This document shows, one piece after another, positions 9,650 through 17,255 of a stretch of DNA of 49,405 nucleotides. Every line of letters starts with the position of its first letter. Position 1 is the stretch's first letter. Made by a program: the position numbers and the translations under genes. Below the pieces are notes generated by a model. That model was not told where the DNA came from. It made no database searches and saw only the letters and a program-made list of their open reading frames with translations. Source of the stretch: Actinomadura kijaniata NBRC 14229 (GTDB taxonomy: Bacteria > Actinomycetota > Actinomycetes > Streptosporangiales > Streptosporangiaceae); the NCBI RefSeq assembly GCF_001552175.1, contig NZ_BCQR01000052.1, forward strand, positions 1 to 49,405, in the 5' to 3' direction.

Positions 9650-11803
9650 TCAGGCGGTCGCGACCAGCAGCCGTTCGGGAGCGCGGGTGAGCAGGCCCGT
9701 CTCGACGGGGGAGAACCCGTCGGCCCAGCGCGGTGACGGCAGCGCCGCCAGCAGCACCCGCAGGCCGATCTCGGCCTCCATCCGCGCCACCTGCGACCCC
9801 AGGCAGAAGTGCCGCCCCGCCCCGAACGTCAGCTGCGTCGCCGCCCCGGTGAACTCCCGCTCCACCCGGCCGTCGGCGCGGCCGGGGTCGAAGCGGTCCG
9901 GGTCGGCGAACCGCGCGGGATCCCGGTTGGCCGACCCGACCAGGCACGCCACCGTCGCCCCCGCCGGGACCGTTCCCGACGGCAGCTCCACCTCGGCGGA
10001 GGTCTCCCGCAGCACCACGTGGACCGGCGGGTTGCGGCGCAGCGACTCGGCCCACACCGCCGGGATCAGCCCGGGGTCGGCGCGCACCCGCGCCAGGACC
10101 TCCGGGTGGTCCAGCAGGTTCGCCAGCAGCGACGCCAGCGCCTTGCCGGTGGTCTCGCCGCCCGCGCCCAGCAGCGTCCCGCAGAACCCCTTGATCATGT
10201 CGTCGGGCAGCGGCGCGCCGTCCACCTCCACCGTGCACAGCACCGACAGCAGGTCGCCGGTCGGCCGCGCCCGGCGCTCGGCCACGTGCGGCTCCAGGTA
10301 GGCGTACAGCTCGTCGCGCGCGACCAGGCCCCTCTCCAGCGTCGCCGGATCCTGCCGGTAGTTGCCCAGGTAGGAGAAGCCCGCCTGGTACCAGCCCTGG
10401 AAACGCGGCACGTCCAGGCTCGGCAGCCCGAGCGCGGCGACCACCACGTGGACGGGCAGCAGGCGGCAGAAGTCGGCGGCCAGGTCCACCACGGGCCGGT
10501 CGCGCAGCCGGTCGGCCAGCCGGGCGGCGGTGCGCATGGCGGCGGCGGTCAGATGGTCCATGGCACGTCCCCGGAACGCGGGCGTCAGGAACGCGCGGTG
10601 CGCCGCGTGCTCACGGCCCTCCATCTGCAGGACCGTCCGGCCGAACATCGGCTCCAGCTGCCAGCCGTAGTTGCGCGGGGTGAAACGCGCGTCGGACAAC
10701 GCCACCCGCACGTCCGCGTACCGGCTGACCAGCCAGGCGTCCAGCGGCTCGTCCCGCACCACCGGGAACTCCTCGCGCAGCCTGCGGTACAGCGGGTACG
10801 GGTCGCGTTCGAAGCCCGGCCACAGCAGGCTCGGCGGCGTGCGCCGGACGTCCACGCGCTCGCCGCCCTGCCAGTGGTAGCGCGACACCGAACGGTGCCA
10901 GTCCAGCGAGGCCCGCGCCACCTGTCCCAGCCGCGCCGCGAACTGCGGATGCTCCTCCCTCGCCCCCGCCGCCAGGAAGTCCAGTACCCGGTCCTCCACC
11001 ATGTCGCGGGCGGCGTCCATGGCCCGCTGCCAGGAGCCGCCGTGCTTGTCGTGCAGCAGCAGCACCAGGTTGGAACGTTCCCAAAACGCGAGGTCCTTCT
11101 CCACGGAGAAGATGTCGTTGGTCCAGGCGATCACGTCGGCGGCGCTCTCGCGCAGCCCGTCCGACCCGACCACCCCGAGCCCGTCCACGAGCGCGATCAG
11201 GTCGAAGAACAGCTCCGCGCCGAACAGGTCGCGGCGCAGCGGCACGTACCCCGCCAGGTCGGGCCCGTCGCCGTCGGCGCGGTGGCGGACCGCCACGCAC
11301 TGCGCCCACAGGTGGCGCGCGAAGTGCTCGGCGAACCGCCCGCACCACTCGGGCCCGGCCAGCCGCGCGGTGCGCGGCCACAGGTCGCGCGCCAGCGCCC
11401 GCAGCATCGGGTCGGCGTCCGGCGCGGAGGGCCCGTCCTGCGCGCACACCACCGAGACCGCCGCCCCGGCGAACTCCTCCAGCACGCCGTCCCCGGCCCA
11501 GGGCCCGTCGTCGATCCGGTCGTCCAGCAGCAGGACCCACAGGAACCAGCCCATCAGCACCGCCGCGCGGTCCGGTGGGGCGGTCCCGGTCAGCCCGATG
11601 CCGAGGTCCAGCAGTCGCGAGGTCAGCAGCCGCTCCCGGCCGCGCGGACCGATCAGCCCGTGTTCCAGTGCCCAGTCGCAGGTCGCGGCGCGCAGCCGGG
11701 CGGCGTCCGCGCGCGGCGTCGGTGTGGGGAACGGCAGCGACAGGCCCGGCAGCCGGAACTCGGCCGCCGGATCCGGACGCGTGCCCTCGGTGGACGCGTT
11801 CAT
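9650..11803 (-). CDS. Terpene synthase-cytochrome P450 fusion protein
   Basis: 717 residues in one frame. Residues about 20-315 are a class I terpene synthase: aspartate-rich DDRIDD at 94-99, NSE triad NDIFSVEKD at 229-237, and the RY pair at 308-309. Residues about 328-717 are a full P450: I-helix LGAGGETT at 545-552, ExxR at 586-589, heme loop FGAGRHFCLG at 660-669 with the cysteine ligand at 667. The linker is only about 15 residues. The first domain should cyclise a prenyl diphosphate (probably farnesyl) and the second oxidise the hydrocarbon. No ferredoxin, reductase or prenyl synthase gene is adjacent. ATG 11803 overlaps the stop of a small ORF; a frame extension to 12070 looks non-coding. 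Confidence 0.9.
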   Translation of the reverse strand: MNASTEGTRPDPAAEFRLPGLSLPFPTPTPRADAARLRAATCDWALEHGLIGPRGRERLLTSRLLDLGIGLTGTAPPDRAAVLMGWFLWVLLLDDRIDDGPWAGDGVLEEFAGAAVSVVCAQDGPSAPDADPMLRALARDLWPRTARLAGPEWCGRFAEHFARHLWAQCVAVRHRADGDGPDLAGYVPLRRDLFGAELFFDLIALVDGLGVVGSDGLRESAADVIAWTNDIFSVEKDLAFWERSNLVLLLHDKHGGSWQRAMDAARDMVEDRVLDFLAAGAREEHPQFAARLGQVARASLDWHRSVSRYHWQGGERVDVRRTPPSLLWPGFERDPYPLYRRLREEFPVVRDEPLDAWLVSRYADVRVALSDARFTPRNYGWQLEPMFGRTVLQMEGREHAAHRAFLTPAFRGRAMDHLTAAAMRTAARLADRLRDRPVVDLAADFCRLLPVHVVVAALGLPSLDVPRFQGWYQAGFSYLGNYRQDPATLERGLVARDELYAYLEPHVAERRARPTGDLLSVLCTVEVDGAPLPDDMIKGFCGTLLGAGGETTGKALASLLANLLDHPEVLARVRADPGLIPAVWAESLRRNPPVHVVLRETSAEVELPSGTVPAGATVACLVGSANRDPARFADPDRFDPGRADGRVEREFTGAATQLTFGAGRHFCLGSQVARMEAEIGLRVLLAALPSPRWADGFSPVETGLLTRAPERLLVATA

Positions 11804-11961
11804 GTCCCGCCCACCGCCGTCCGCGACGGCCCGCGGCCCCTCTGGTCGAGTACCCTGTCGCCGATCGTCTCGGCCACGATGGTCACCCCCGTGTTCACAT
11901 GGTCCCGGTGCCGGAGTACACCGGGTTCCCACTGCATCGTGGCGAACCGGGCGTTCGTCAC
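11800..11961 (-). CDS. Small hypothetical ORF overlapping the terpene synthase-P450 start
   Basis: A 53-codon frame from GTG at 11961 (GTGACGAACGCC...) ends in TGA that overlaps the fusion gene ATG by 4 bp, the arrangement of translationally coupled genes. Third positions are mostly G/C, as in real genes here. The peptide starts VTNARFATMQWEPGVLRHRD and has no recognised domain. Its own ribosome site is weak (AAGTGGGA). An AAGGAGG at about 11992-11998 has no start codon at proper distance. It could be a real small protein or an untranslated leader that happens to be open. Confidence 0.35.
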   Translation of the reverse strand: MTNARFATMQWEPGVLRHRDHVNTGVTIVAETIGDRVLDQRGRGPSRTAVGGT

Positions 11962-12103
11962 GCGTCCCACTTGACCGAGGGTTGTGCGGTTCCTCCTTGA
12001 TCTTTGCGGGGTCGGCCACGGCACGGGAACGCGCCCGCGCGGGACCCCCGCGACAGCCGGCATCTCGCACCGGGACCGGCGTCCGCCGTCGACGCGACCG
12101 ACG

Positions 12104-12445
12104 TCACCAGTCGCGAGTGGCGATCAGCTCCTCATGGTCGGCATCGGGGAAGCCGTACGCGGTCGCGATGAACCCGAAGTCCTCGCCGATCAGGTCCCGG
12201 GCGACGGTCTCGATCTCGCTTCCTGCGGCGTGGAAGTCGGCTTCCAGCTCGTTGAACTCCTCCGTCGCGGCATGGGTGAGCGCGTACAGGGCCGCGAGGT
12301 CGGCGGGACGTTCGGCCTCGATACGCGCGCAGAGGCGCAGGAGGATCGCCTTGCCCTTGTCCACGACGTGGTCGGGGTAGTAGCCGTCCTCGTACATCCC
12401 CTTGAGGAACGCGTGGCCGGCTGCCTGCTGGTTCATGAGTGGCAT
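12104..12445 (-). CDS. DUF5713 family protein
   Basis: 113 residues starting MPLMNQQAAGHAFLKGMY, with the acidic helical pattern of the DUF5713 family (YYPDHVVDKGKAILLRLC and TEEFNELEADFHAAGSEIETVARD). Function unknown; family members are small cytoplasmic proteins. The ATG at 12445 has GAGGGAG just upstream; an in-frame extension to 12496 lacks a ribosome site. It stands alone, separated from its neighbours by 130-140 bp on each side. Confidence 0.75.
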   Translation of the reverse strand: MPLMNQQAAGHAFLKGMYEDGYYPDHVVDKGKAILLRLCARIEAERPADLAALYALTHAATEEFNELEADFHAAGSEIETVARDLIGEDFGFIATAYGFPDADHEELIATRDW

Positions 12446-12579
12446 GGAACTCCCTCGCTCGTCGGTGGCGGCGCTCTGAATGCTGCACGGCGCCACCGAC
12501 GAAATCCCGGCGCGCGACGACGGCGAATCGACGCGGTGAACGTGTCGGGAACAGACCGAACGCCGTCGCCCAGAGCGGG

Positions 12580-13404
12580 TCAGCGCCTCGTCCCGCCAGC
12601 CTGGTCGGTGGCGAAGAGCGAGTCGAGGCAGGCGTCCACCTCGGCCCGGTCGTAACCACGCAGCGCCGTGGCGAAGACAGGACGCGCCAGCGGGGGACGG
12701 TCCTGATCGTCGAGAAGCCCCGCGAACCGCAGGAAGTACCCGTCGACCTGGTCACGGTCGTAGCCTCGCGACCGGACGGTGAAGTCCACCGGCTGATCGT
12801 CCGCCAGGACCGCCCGCAGGCTCGCCTCCTCCTGCGGGGACATGCCCTCGGGCGGCCACGGGCGCGGACGCCCCCGGGCCCAGGCCGGCACCCCGAGCGC
12901 CAGGACCACTCCCGCACCGGTCAGCAGAACGCACGCCGCCACGTAGACGACGGGCCGGGCGCCCTTGGCCGTACCGTCGAGATCATCGAGCCGGCCGTCC
13001 TCCGTCATCGTGTGCCCCGGAGCCCGTGGATCGACCCGGACCGTGAAGGGCGTGCCGATCGCGGGACAGCCACCGCCGCCCCGCAGCTCGCAGCGGTGCG
13101 GGAGGTCCATCGTCCACGACCGGCCGGCGAAGCGGTACGAGGCCCTGACCTTCCCGCCCGTCACGCTGCTCACGCGCACAACGGTCGGCACGCCCTCGCT
13201 TCGCATCCGCGCCCGTTCGCGGTCGGCTCGCGCCCCCTGTTCCAGGGACGCCCACAGCGTCAGAGAGCCCAGCGCGACGACGGCGAACGCGGCCACGACG
13301 TGCCAGGTCGACGGCCTCACAGCCCCGGTTCCGGGACTTCCGTCATCGGACCGGCGACTCCGTGAACCAGCCGTGGGGCCTTGCCTCGAACGCTTCACGC
13401 GCAT
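12580..13404 (-). CDS. Membrane protein with DUF3592-like domain and two DivIVA-like GYD motifs
   Basis: 274 residues. Two membrane helices (about 34-54 and 151-171) flank a DUF3592-like beta domain that holds two cysteines (HRCELRGGGGCPA). The cytoplasmic tail carries two copies of a motif seen at the start of DivIVA/Wag31 domains: RSRGYDRDQVDGYF and ALRGYDRAEVDACL. In DivIVA this segment forms the membrane-binding crossed loop. The coiled coil that should follow is missing in both copies. The protein may sit at the membrane and contact the polar growth machinery; that is inference. ATG 13404 has only a weak ribosome site. Confidence 0.7.
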   Translation of the reverse strand: MRVKRSRQGPTAGSRSRRSDDGSPGTGAVRPSTWHVVAAFAVVALGSLTLWASLEQGARADRERARMRSEGVPTVVRVSSVTGGKVRASYRFAGRSWTMDLPHRCELRGGGGCPAIGTPFTVRVDPRAPGHTMTEDGRLDDLDGTAKGARPVVYVAACVLLTGAGVVLALGVPAWARGRPRPWPPEGMSPQEEASLRAVLADDQPVDFTVRSRGYDRDQVDGYFLRFAGLLDDQDRPPLARPVFATALRGYDRAEVDACLDSLFATDQAGGTRR

Positions 13405-13618
13405 GGTCCTATGACGCGCGACGTCTGTCGCAGGTTCGCAAGGAGGTTCTTCTGGGGAGGCCGAGGAGCCCGGGACGGTGGCTCGTTCGGTGGTCGCTCG
13501 ATGCCATCAGCGCCGACACGCGCCCCCAAGACGGCGGACGGCCGCGATCGTCCTCCCGCCCACGGTCCGCGTCGGGCGGTCGTTCCGGGAAACTTCTGAG
13601 AAAAAATCTTCGCGGGGG

Positions 13619-13645
13619 TGTCGATTTCCCGGATGGCCGCTCGTC
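13619..13645 (+). promoter_or_regulatory. Candidate ECF42-type promoter
   Basis: TGTCGA at 13619-13624, then 17 nt, then CGTC at 13642-13645. This matches the published ECF42 target signature (TGTCGA at -35 and CGA/TC at -10). It stands 48 bp before the DGPF gene start and suggests that the sigma factor encoded two genes on drives its own operon. Confidence 0.65.
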
Positions 13646-13692
13646 GTCATCATGTGCGGCACCCCGCCGCACCCGAAGACAGGAGACGAACC

Positions 13693-14043
13693 GTGAAGTA
13701 CATGCTGCTCATCCAGACTCCGCCCACCTCCGACCCGACCACCATCGAATCCCAGTGCACCGTCGAGGACTGGATCACCTACGACAAGTCGGTCCGGGAC
13801 GCCGGGATCCTGGTCGACTCGCACTCGCTGGCGGACCTGACCACCGCCACCACCGTCCGCGTGGACGCCGCCGGGGAACGCCACATCACCACCGACGGCC
13901 CGTTCGCCGAGACCCGCGAGTACCTGGGCGGGTACTACGTCATCGACGTCCCCGACCTGGACGCCGCGCTCGACTGGGCGGCCCGCTGCCCCGGCGCGCG
14001 CGACGGCTCGGTCGTGGTCCGCCCGGTCAGCGACGAGTACTGA
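13693..14043 (+). CDS. DGPF/YCII-related protein
   Basis: 116 residues of the YCII-like fold with the DGPF motif visible (ITTDGPFAETREYLGGYYV). Small proteins of this kind are the usual genomic partners and main targets of ECF42 sigma factors; their biochemical activity is not established. GTG at 13693 has AGGAGA upstream; the next ATG (13702) is possible but would leave the first residues out. Followed after 13 bp by the sigma factor gene. Confidence 0.88.
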   Translation: MKYMLLIQTPPTSDPTTIESQCTVEDWITYDKSVRDAGILVDSHSLADLTTATTVRVDAAGERHITTDGPFAETREYLGGYYVIDVPDLDAALDWAARCPGARDGSVVVRPVSDEY

Positions 14044-14056
14044 GGAAGGTCCGGCG

Positions 14057-15313
14057 ATGGGGGAGCGCGCGGCCGCTCGGGCCTCGGTCGAGGCGATGTT
14101 CCGCGAGGAGTACGGGCGGCTGCTCGCCTCCCTCGTCCACCGGTTCGGCGACCTGGACCTGGCCGAGGAGGTCGCCTCGGAGGCGGTCGAGGCGGCGCTG
14201 GTGCACTGGCCGGTCGACGGGGTCCCCGACCGGCCCGGCGCGTGGCTGCTGACCACCGCGCGGCGCAAGGCGGTGGACCGGCTGCGCCGGGACCGCGCCT
14301 ACGCCGCGCGCCTGGCGGTCATGCAGGTGGAGGCGGACCGCGCCGTGCCCGCCCCGCCGCCCGAGGCCGGCGACGACCTGCCCGACGAGCGGCTGCGGCT
14401 GTTCTTCACCTGCGCCCACCCGGCGCTGCCCGCCGAGGACCGCGCCGCCCTGACGCTGCGGTGCCTGGCCGGGCTGACGACGCCGGAGGTCGCGCGGGCG
14501 TTCCTGGTCCCGACCGCGACGATGGCGCAGCGGATCGTACGGGCCAAGAAGAAGATCCGGCAGGCGCGCATTCCGTTCCGCGTCCCCGGCGCCGACGAGC
14601 TGCCCGAACGGCTGCCCGGCGTGCTCGGCGTCCTGTACTCGGTCTTCACCGAGGGCTACGCCGCCAGCTCGGGCCCGGACCTGCAACGCCCCGACGTGGC
14701 GGAGGAGGCGATCCGGCTGGCGCGCATCCTGCACCGCCTGCTGCCCGCCGAACGCGAGGTCACCGGGCTGCTGGCGCTGATGCTGCTGGTCCACGCGCGC
14801 CGCGACGCCCGCACCGCCCCCGACGGGTCCCCGGTGCTGCTGGACGAGCAGGACCGGTCCCGCTGGGACCGCCCGATGGTGGAGGAGGGGCTGGGGCTGG
14901 TGCCGGTCGCGTTGACCGGCGGGCCGCCCGGCCCCTACGGGGTGCAGGCCGCCATCGCCGCCCTGCACGACGAGGCCGCCGACGCCGCGTCCACCGACTG
15001 GCCGCAGATCGTCGCGCTCTACGACGTGCTGCTGGCCCTCACCGCCTCCCCGGTCGTGGCGCTGAACCGGGCCGTCGCGGTGGCGATGCGCGACGGCCCG
15101 CGGGCGGGTCTGGCGCTGCTGGACGAGCTGGCCGACGAGCCGCGCCTGCGCGGCCACCATCCCTATCCCATGGCGCGGGCGGACCTGCTGCACCGGCTGG
15201 GCCGCCACGCCGAGGCCGCCGACGCCTACCGGCAGGCCCTCGACCTGGCCGGAACCGACGCCGAACGGACACTCCTGCGACGCCGCCTGACCCAGGTCAC
15301 CGACCAGCACTGA
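14057..15313 (+). CDS. ECF42-type RNA polymerase sigma factor with C-terminal TPR-like extension
   Basis: 418 residues, much longer than a usual ECF factor (about 180). Sigma2 covers about 10-80 (FREEYGRLLASLVHRFGDLDLAEE), sigma4 about 115-175 (LRCLAGLTTPEVARAFLVPTATMAQRI). The rest is the DUF6596/TPR-like domain that ECF42 proteins carry, needed for their activity in the studied cases. No anti-sigma factor is present nearby, in line with the group. ATG 14057 has GAGGAAGG upstream. The pair with the DGPF gene and the TGTCGA promoter makes the assignment consistent. Confidence 0.9.
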   Translation: MGERAAARASVEAMFREEYGRLLASLVHRFGDLDLAEEVASEAVEAALVHWPVDGVPDRPGAWLLTTARRKAVDRLRRDRAYAARLAVMQVEADRAVPAPPPEAGDDLPDERLRLFFTCAHPALPAEDRAALTLRCLAGLTTPEVARAFLVPTATMAQRIVRAKKKIRQARIPFRVPGADELPERLPGVLGVLYSVFTEGYAASSGPDLQRPDVAEEAIRLARILHRLLPAEREVTGLLALMLLVHARRDARTAPDGSPVLLDEQDRSRWDRPMVEEGLGLVPVALTGGPPGPYGVQAAIAALHDEAADAASTDWPQIVALYDVLLALTASPVVALNRAVAVAMRDGPRAGLALLDELADEPRLRGHHPYPMARADLLHRLGRHAEAADAYRQALDLAGTDAERTLLRRRLTQVTDQH

Positions 15314-15382
15314 ACACGCGGGACGAGCGTCCCGGCCCGTTCGCCGGACGGCCCGGAAGACCGAAGTGGACTGCTCGCGCGG

Positions 15383-15566
15383 AAGGTTCGCCCGTGTCCA
15401 CGGACACGGGCGTCGCAAGAGGGAACCCGGTGCGAATCCGGGACTGCCCCGCAGCGGTGAACGGGAACGACCGCCGTCACCCGCACTGGACCCGAGGGTC
15501 CGGAAAGCGACGGCCAGTAGGGCGCTTCGACGAGAAGCGGTGCCCGTGGGTCCGAAGACCTGCCTC
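15383..15566 (+). ncRNA. Cobalamin riboswitch
   Basis: The conserved blocks appear in order: GGGAACCCGGTGCGAATCC then CTGCCCCGCAGCGGT (15421-15459), the AAAGCGACGGCCAGTAGGGC B12 box (15504-15523), and GAAGACCTGCC at 15554-15564. Cobalamin riboswitches turn off B12-independent methionine synthase (metE) when cobalamin is present. Here the element directly meets the 3' part of metE. The 70 bp upstream, behind the sigma factor gene, hold short inverted repeats but no clear promoter. Confidence 0.93.
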
Positions 15567-16424
15567 CGCCCGCGCGCCGCCCGGCGCGGCTGGGTCCAGT
15601 CCTACGGGACGCGTTGCGTGCGGCCGCCGATCCTGCACGGCGACGTGTCCCGGCCCCGCCCGATGACCGTGGAGTGGACCCGCTACGCCCAGCCGCTGCC
15701 CGACCGGCCCGTCAAGGGGATGCTGACCGGTCCGGTGACCATGCTGGCCTGGTCGTTCGTCCGCGACGACCAGCCGCTCGCCGACACGGCCCGGCAGGTC
15801 GCGCCGGCGCTGCGCGACGAGATCCGCGACCTGGAGCGGGCCGGGATCCGCGTGGTGCAGGTGGACGAGCCCGCGCTGCGCGAGCTGCTGCCGCCGCGGC
15901 GCGCCGGCCACGCGGCCTACCTGGACTGGGCGGTCGGCGCGTTCCGCCTGGCCACCGGCGGCGCGGCCGACACCACGCAGATCCACACCCATATGTGCTA
16001 CGCGGAGTTCGGTGAGATCATCGGGACGATCGACGCGCTGGACGCCGACGTCGTCGGCGTCGAGGCCGCCCGATCCCGCATGGAGCTGGTCGCCGACCTG
16101 CGCGCCGCCGGGCACGGGGGCGGGATCGGCCCCGGCGTCCACGACATCCACTCGCCGCGCGTGCCCTCGGCCGAGGAGATGGAGGACGACCTGCGCCGGG
16201 CGTCGCAGGCGGTGGCCCCCGACCGGCTGTGGGCCAACCCCGACTGCGGGCTGAAGACCCGCGCCTGTCCCGAGGTCGAGGCGGCGTTGCGCAACCTCGT
16301 CACCGCCGCCCGCCGCGTCCGGGCGGCCCTGGCGGACCGACCCCCTGGTCCGTGCCCGGCAAACCTGCCGGGCGCGGATCACGGCGACCGCATGTGGTCA
16401 ACAAGTGAACTGGTGGATTGTTGA
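15567..16424 (+). pseudogene. metE: metE, 5'-truncated (B12-independent methionine synthase, C-terminal part only)
   Basis: Similarity to MetE begins abruptly at GWVQSYGTRCVRPP, about residue 520 of a 750-residue enzyme, right behind the riboswitch. The remaining part is well kept: TQIHTHMCY with the His and Cys zinc ligands, GPGVHDIHSP, and WANPDCGLKTR with the third zinc-ligand Cys. The N-terminal barrel and linker are missing, so folate and homocysteine handling should fail. In-frame starts are GTG 15540, inside the riboswitch, and ATG 15663. The C-terminus runs about 30 residues past the usual end. A deletion between the riboswitch and codon 520 is the simplest reading. A working short methyltransferase core is less likely. 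Confidence 0.85.
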
Positions 16425-16429
16425 ACAAT
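16417..16429. promoter_or_regulatory. Candidate GntR/FadR-type operator upstream of the solute-binding protein
   Basis: ATTGTTGAACAAT is a perfect 13-bp palindrome about a central G. It fits the TNGT-N3-ACNA pattern of FadR-type GntR regulators. A second inverted TTGTTGAC core lies at 16397-16404. No GntR gene is near. Confidence 0.4.
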
Positions 16430-16445
16430 TCCTTAGTGTCGGCCT

Positions 16446-17255
16446 ATGAAGCGACAGGGGATCGTCGCCTTGCTGCTGGCGGCGTGCGGGACGCTGACCG
16501 CGTGCGGTGACGGAGGGCCGGACTCGTTCCTGGACCGGGACACGCTGCGGGTGGGGGTCCGCACGGACCTGCCGAACATCGGGAGCAGGCAGCCCGACGG
16601 CACCCTGGCGGGACTCGACGTGGACGTCTCCCGCGAGGTGGCCCGGCGGCTGGGCAAGCGCGTGCGGATCGTGCCGGTGCGGTCGGACGAGCGCGAACGC
16701 CTGCTGGCGGCGGACCGCATCGACCTCGCGCCGACCTACTGGGCGCTGCCGGACCGCAAGCTGCGGCTGATGTTCGCGGGCCCCTACCTGCGCACGTCCC
16801 TGGACATCCTGGTCCGCGCCGACGAGACCCGGATCCGGCGGGTCCAGGACCTGCGGGGCCGCCGACTGTGCGCGGTCACCGCGGCCGGGGCCGCCGAGCA
16901 GGTCATCGAGGAACGCCGCGTCCCGGCCGTCGCGGTGCCCGCCGGAACCTACGACGAGTGCGTCCGGATGCTGAGGGACCGCCGCGTCGACGCGGTCAGC
17001 ACCAACGACGTGATCCTCGCCGGGATCCGGGCGCGCGAGGGCGGCTGGGTGCGGCTGCTCAACGCCGGTTTCGGCGAGCGGGACATCGCCATCGGCCTGC
17101 GCCGGACCGACCTGGCCGGCTGCGAGGCGGTCAACAAGGCGATCACGCGGATGTACCAGGACGGCACGGCGGCCCGCCTGATGCGCAAGTGGTTCGACGG
17201 GACCGGCCTCAACCTGTCGACCGTCGACGTTCCCCAGTTCGAAGGATGCGACTGA
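16446..17255 (+). CDS. Polar amino acid-type solute-binding lipoprotein (family 3)
   Basis: 269 residues. A short lipoprotein signal ends in the lipobox LTAC, Cys at about 20. The mature part is a periplasmic-binding type II fold: TLRVGVRTDLPNIG, LDVDVSREVARRLG, then FAGPYLRTSLDILV and LRGRRLCAV. It resembles glutamate/glutamine-binding GluB-like proteins. No permease or ATPase gene is adjacent, so it is an orphan receptor or works with a transporter elsewhere. Its end overlaps the convergent monooxygenase gene by 47 bp. Confidence 0.85.
   Translation: MKRQGIVALLLAACGTLTACGDGGPDSFLDRDTLRVGVRTDLPNIGSRQPDGTLAGLDVDVSREVARRLGKRVRIVPVRSDERERLLAADRIDLAPTYWALPDRKLRLMFAGPYLRTSLDILVRADETRIRRVQDLRGRRLCAVTAAGAAEQVIEERRVPAVAVPAGTYDECVRMLRDRRVDAVSTNDVILAGIRAREGGWVRLLNAGFGERDIAIGLRRTDLAGCEAVNKAITRMYQDGTAARLMRKWFDGTGLNLSTVDVPQFEGCD

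Noticed and set aside
10611..11974. Long frames on both strands within the terpene synthase-P450 gene
   Set aside because: Shadows of the fusion gene caused by high GC; no terpene or P450 motifs in them.
13381..13600. Short plus-strand frames between the DUF3592-like and DGPF genes
   Set aside because: No ribosome site at a proper distance, no domain, and low-complexity composition.
15366..15540. Open frame extending metE upstream through the riboswitch
   Set aside because: The sequence follows the conserved RNA blocks of a cobalamin riboswitch, and the translation has no similarity to MetE before GWVQSYG.
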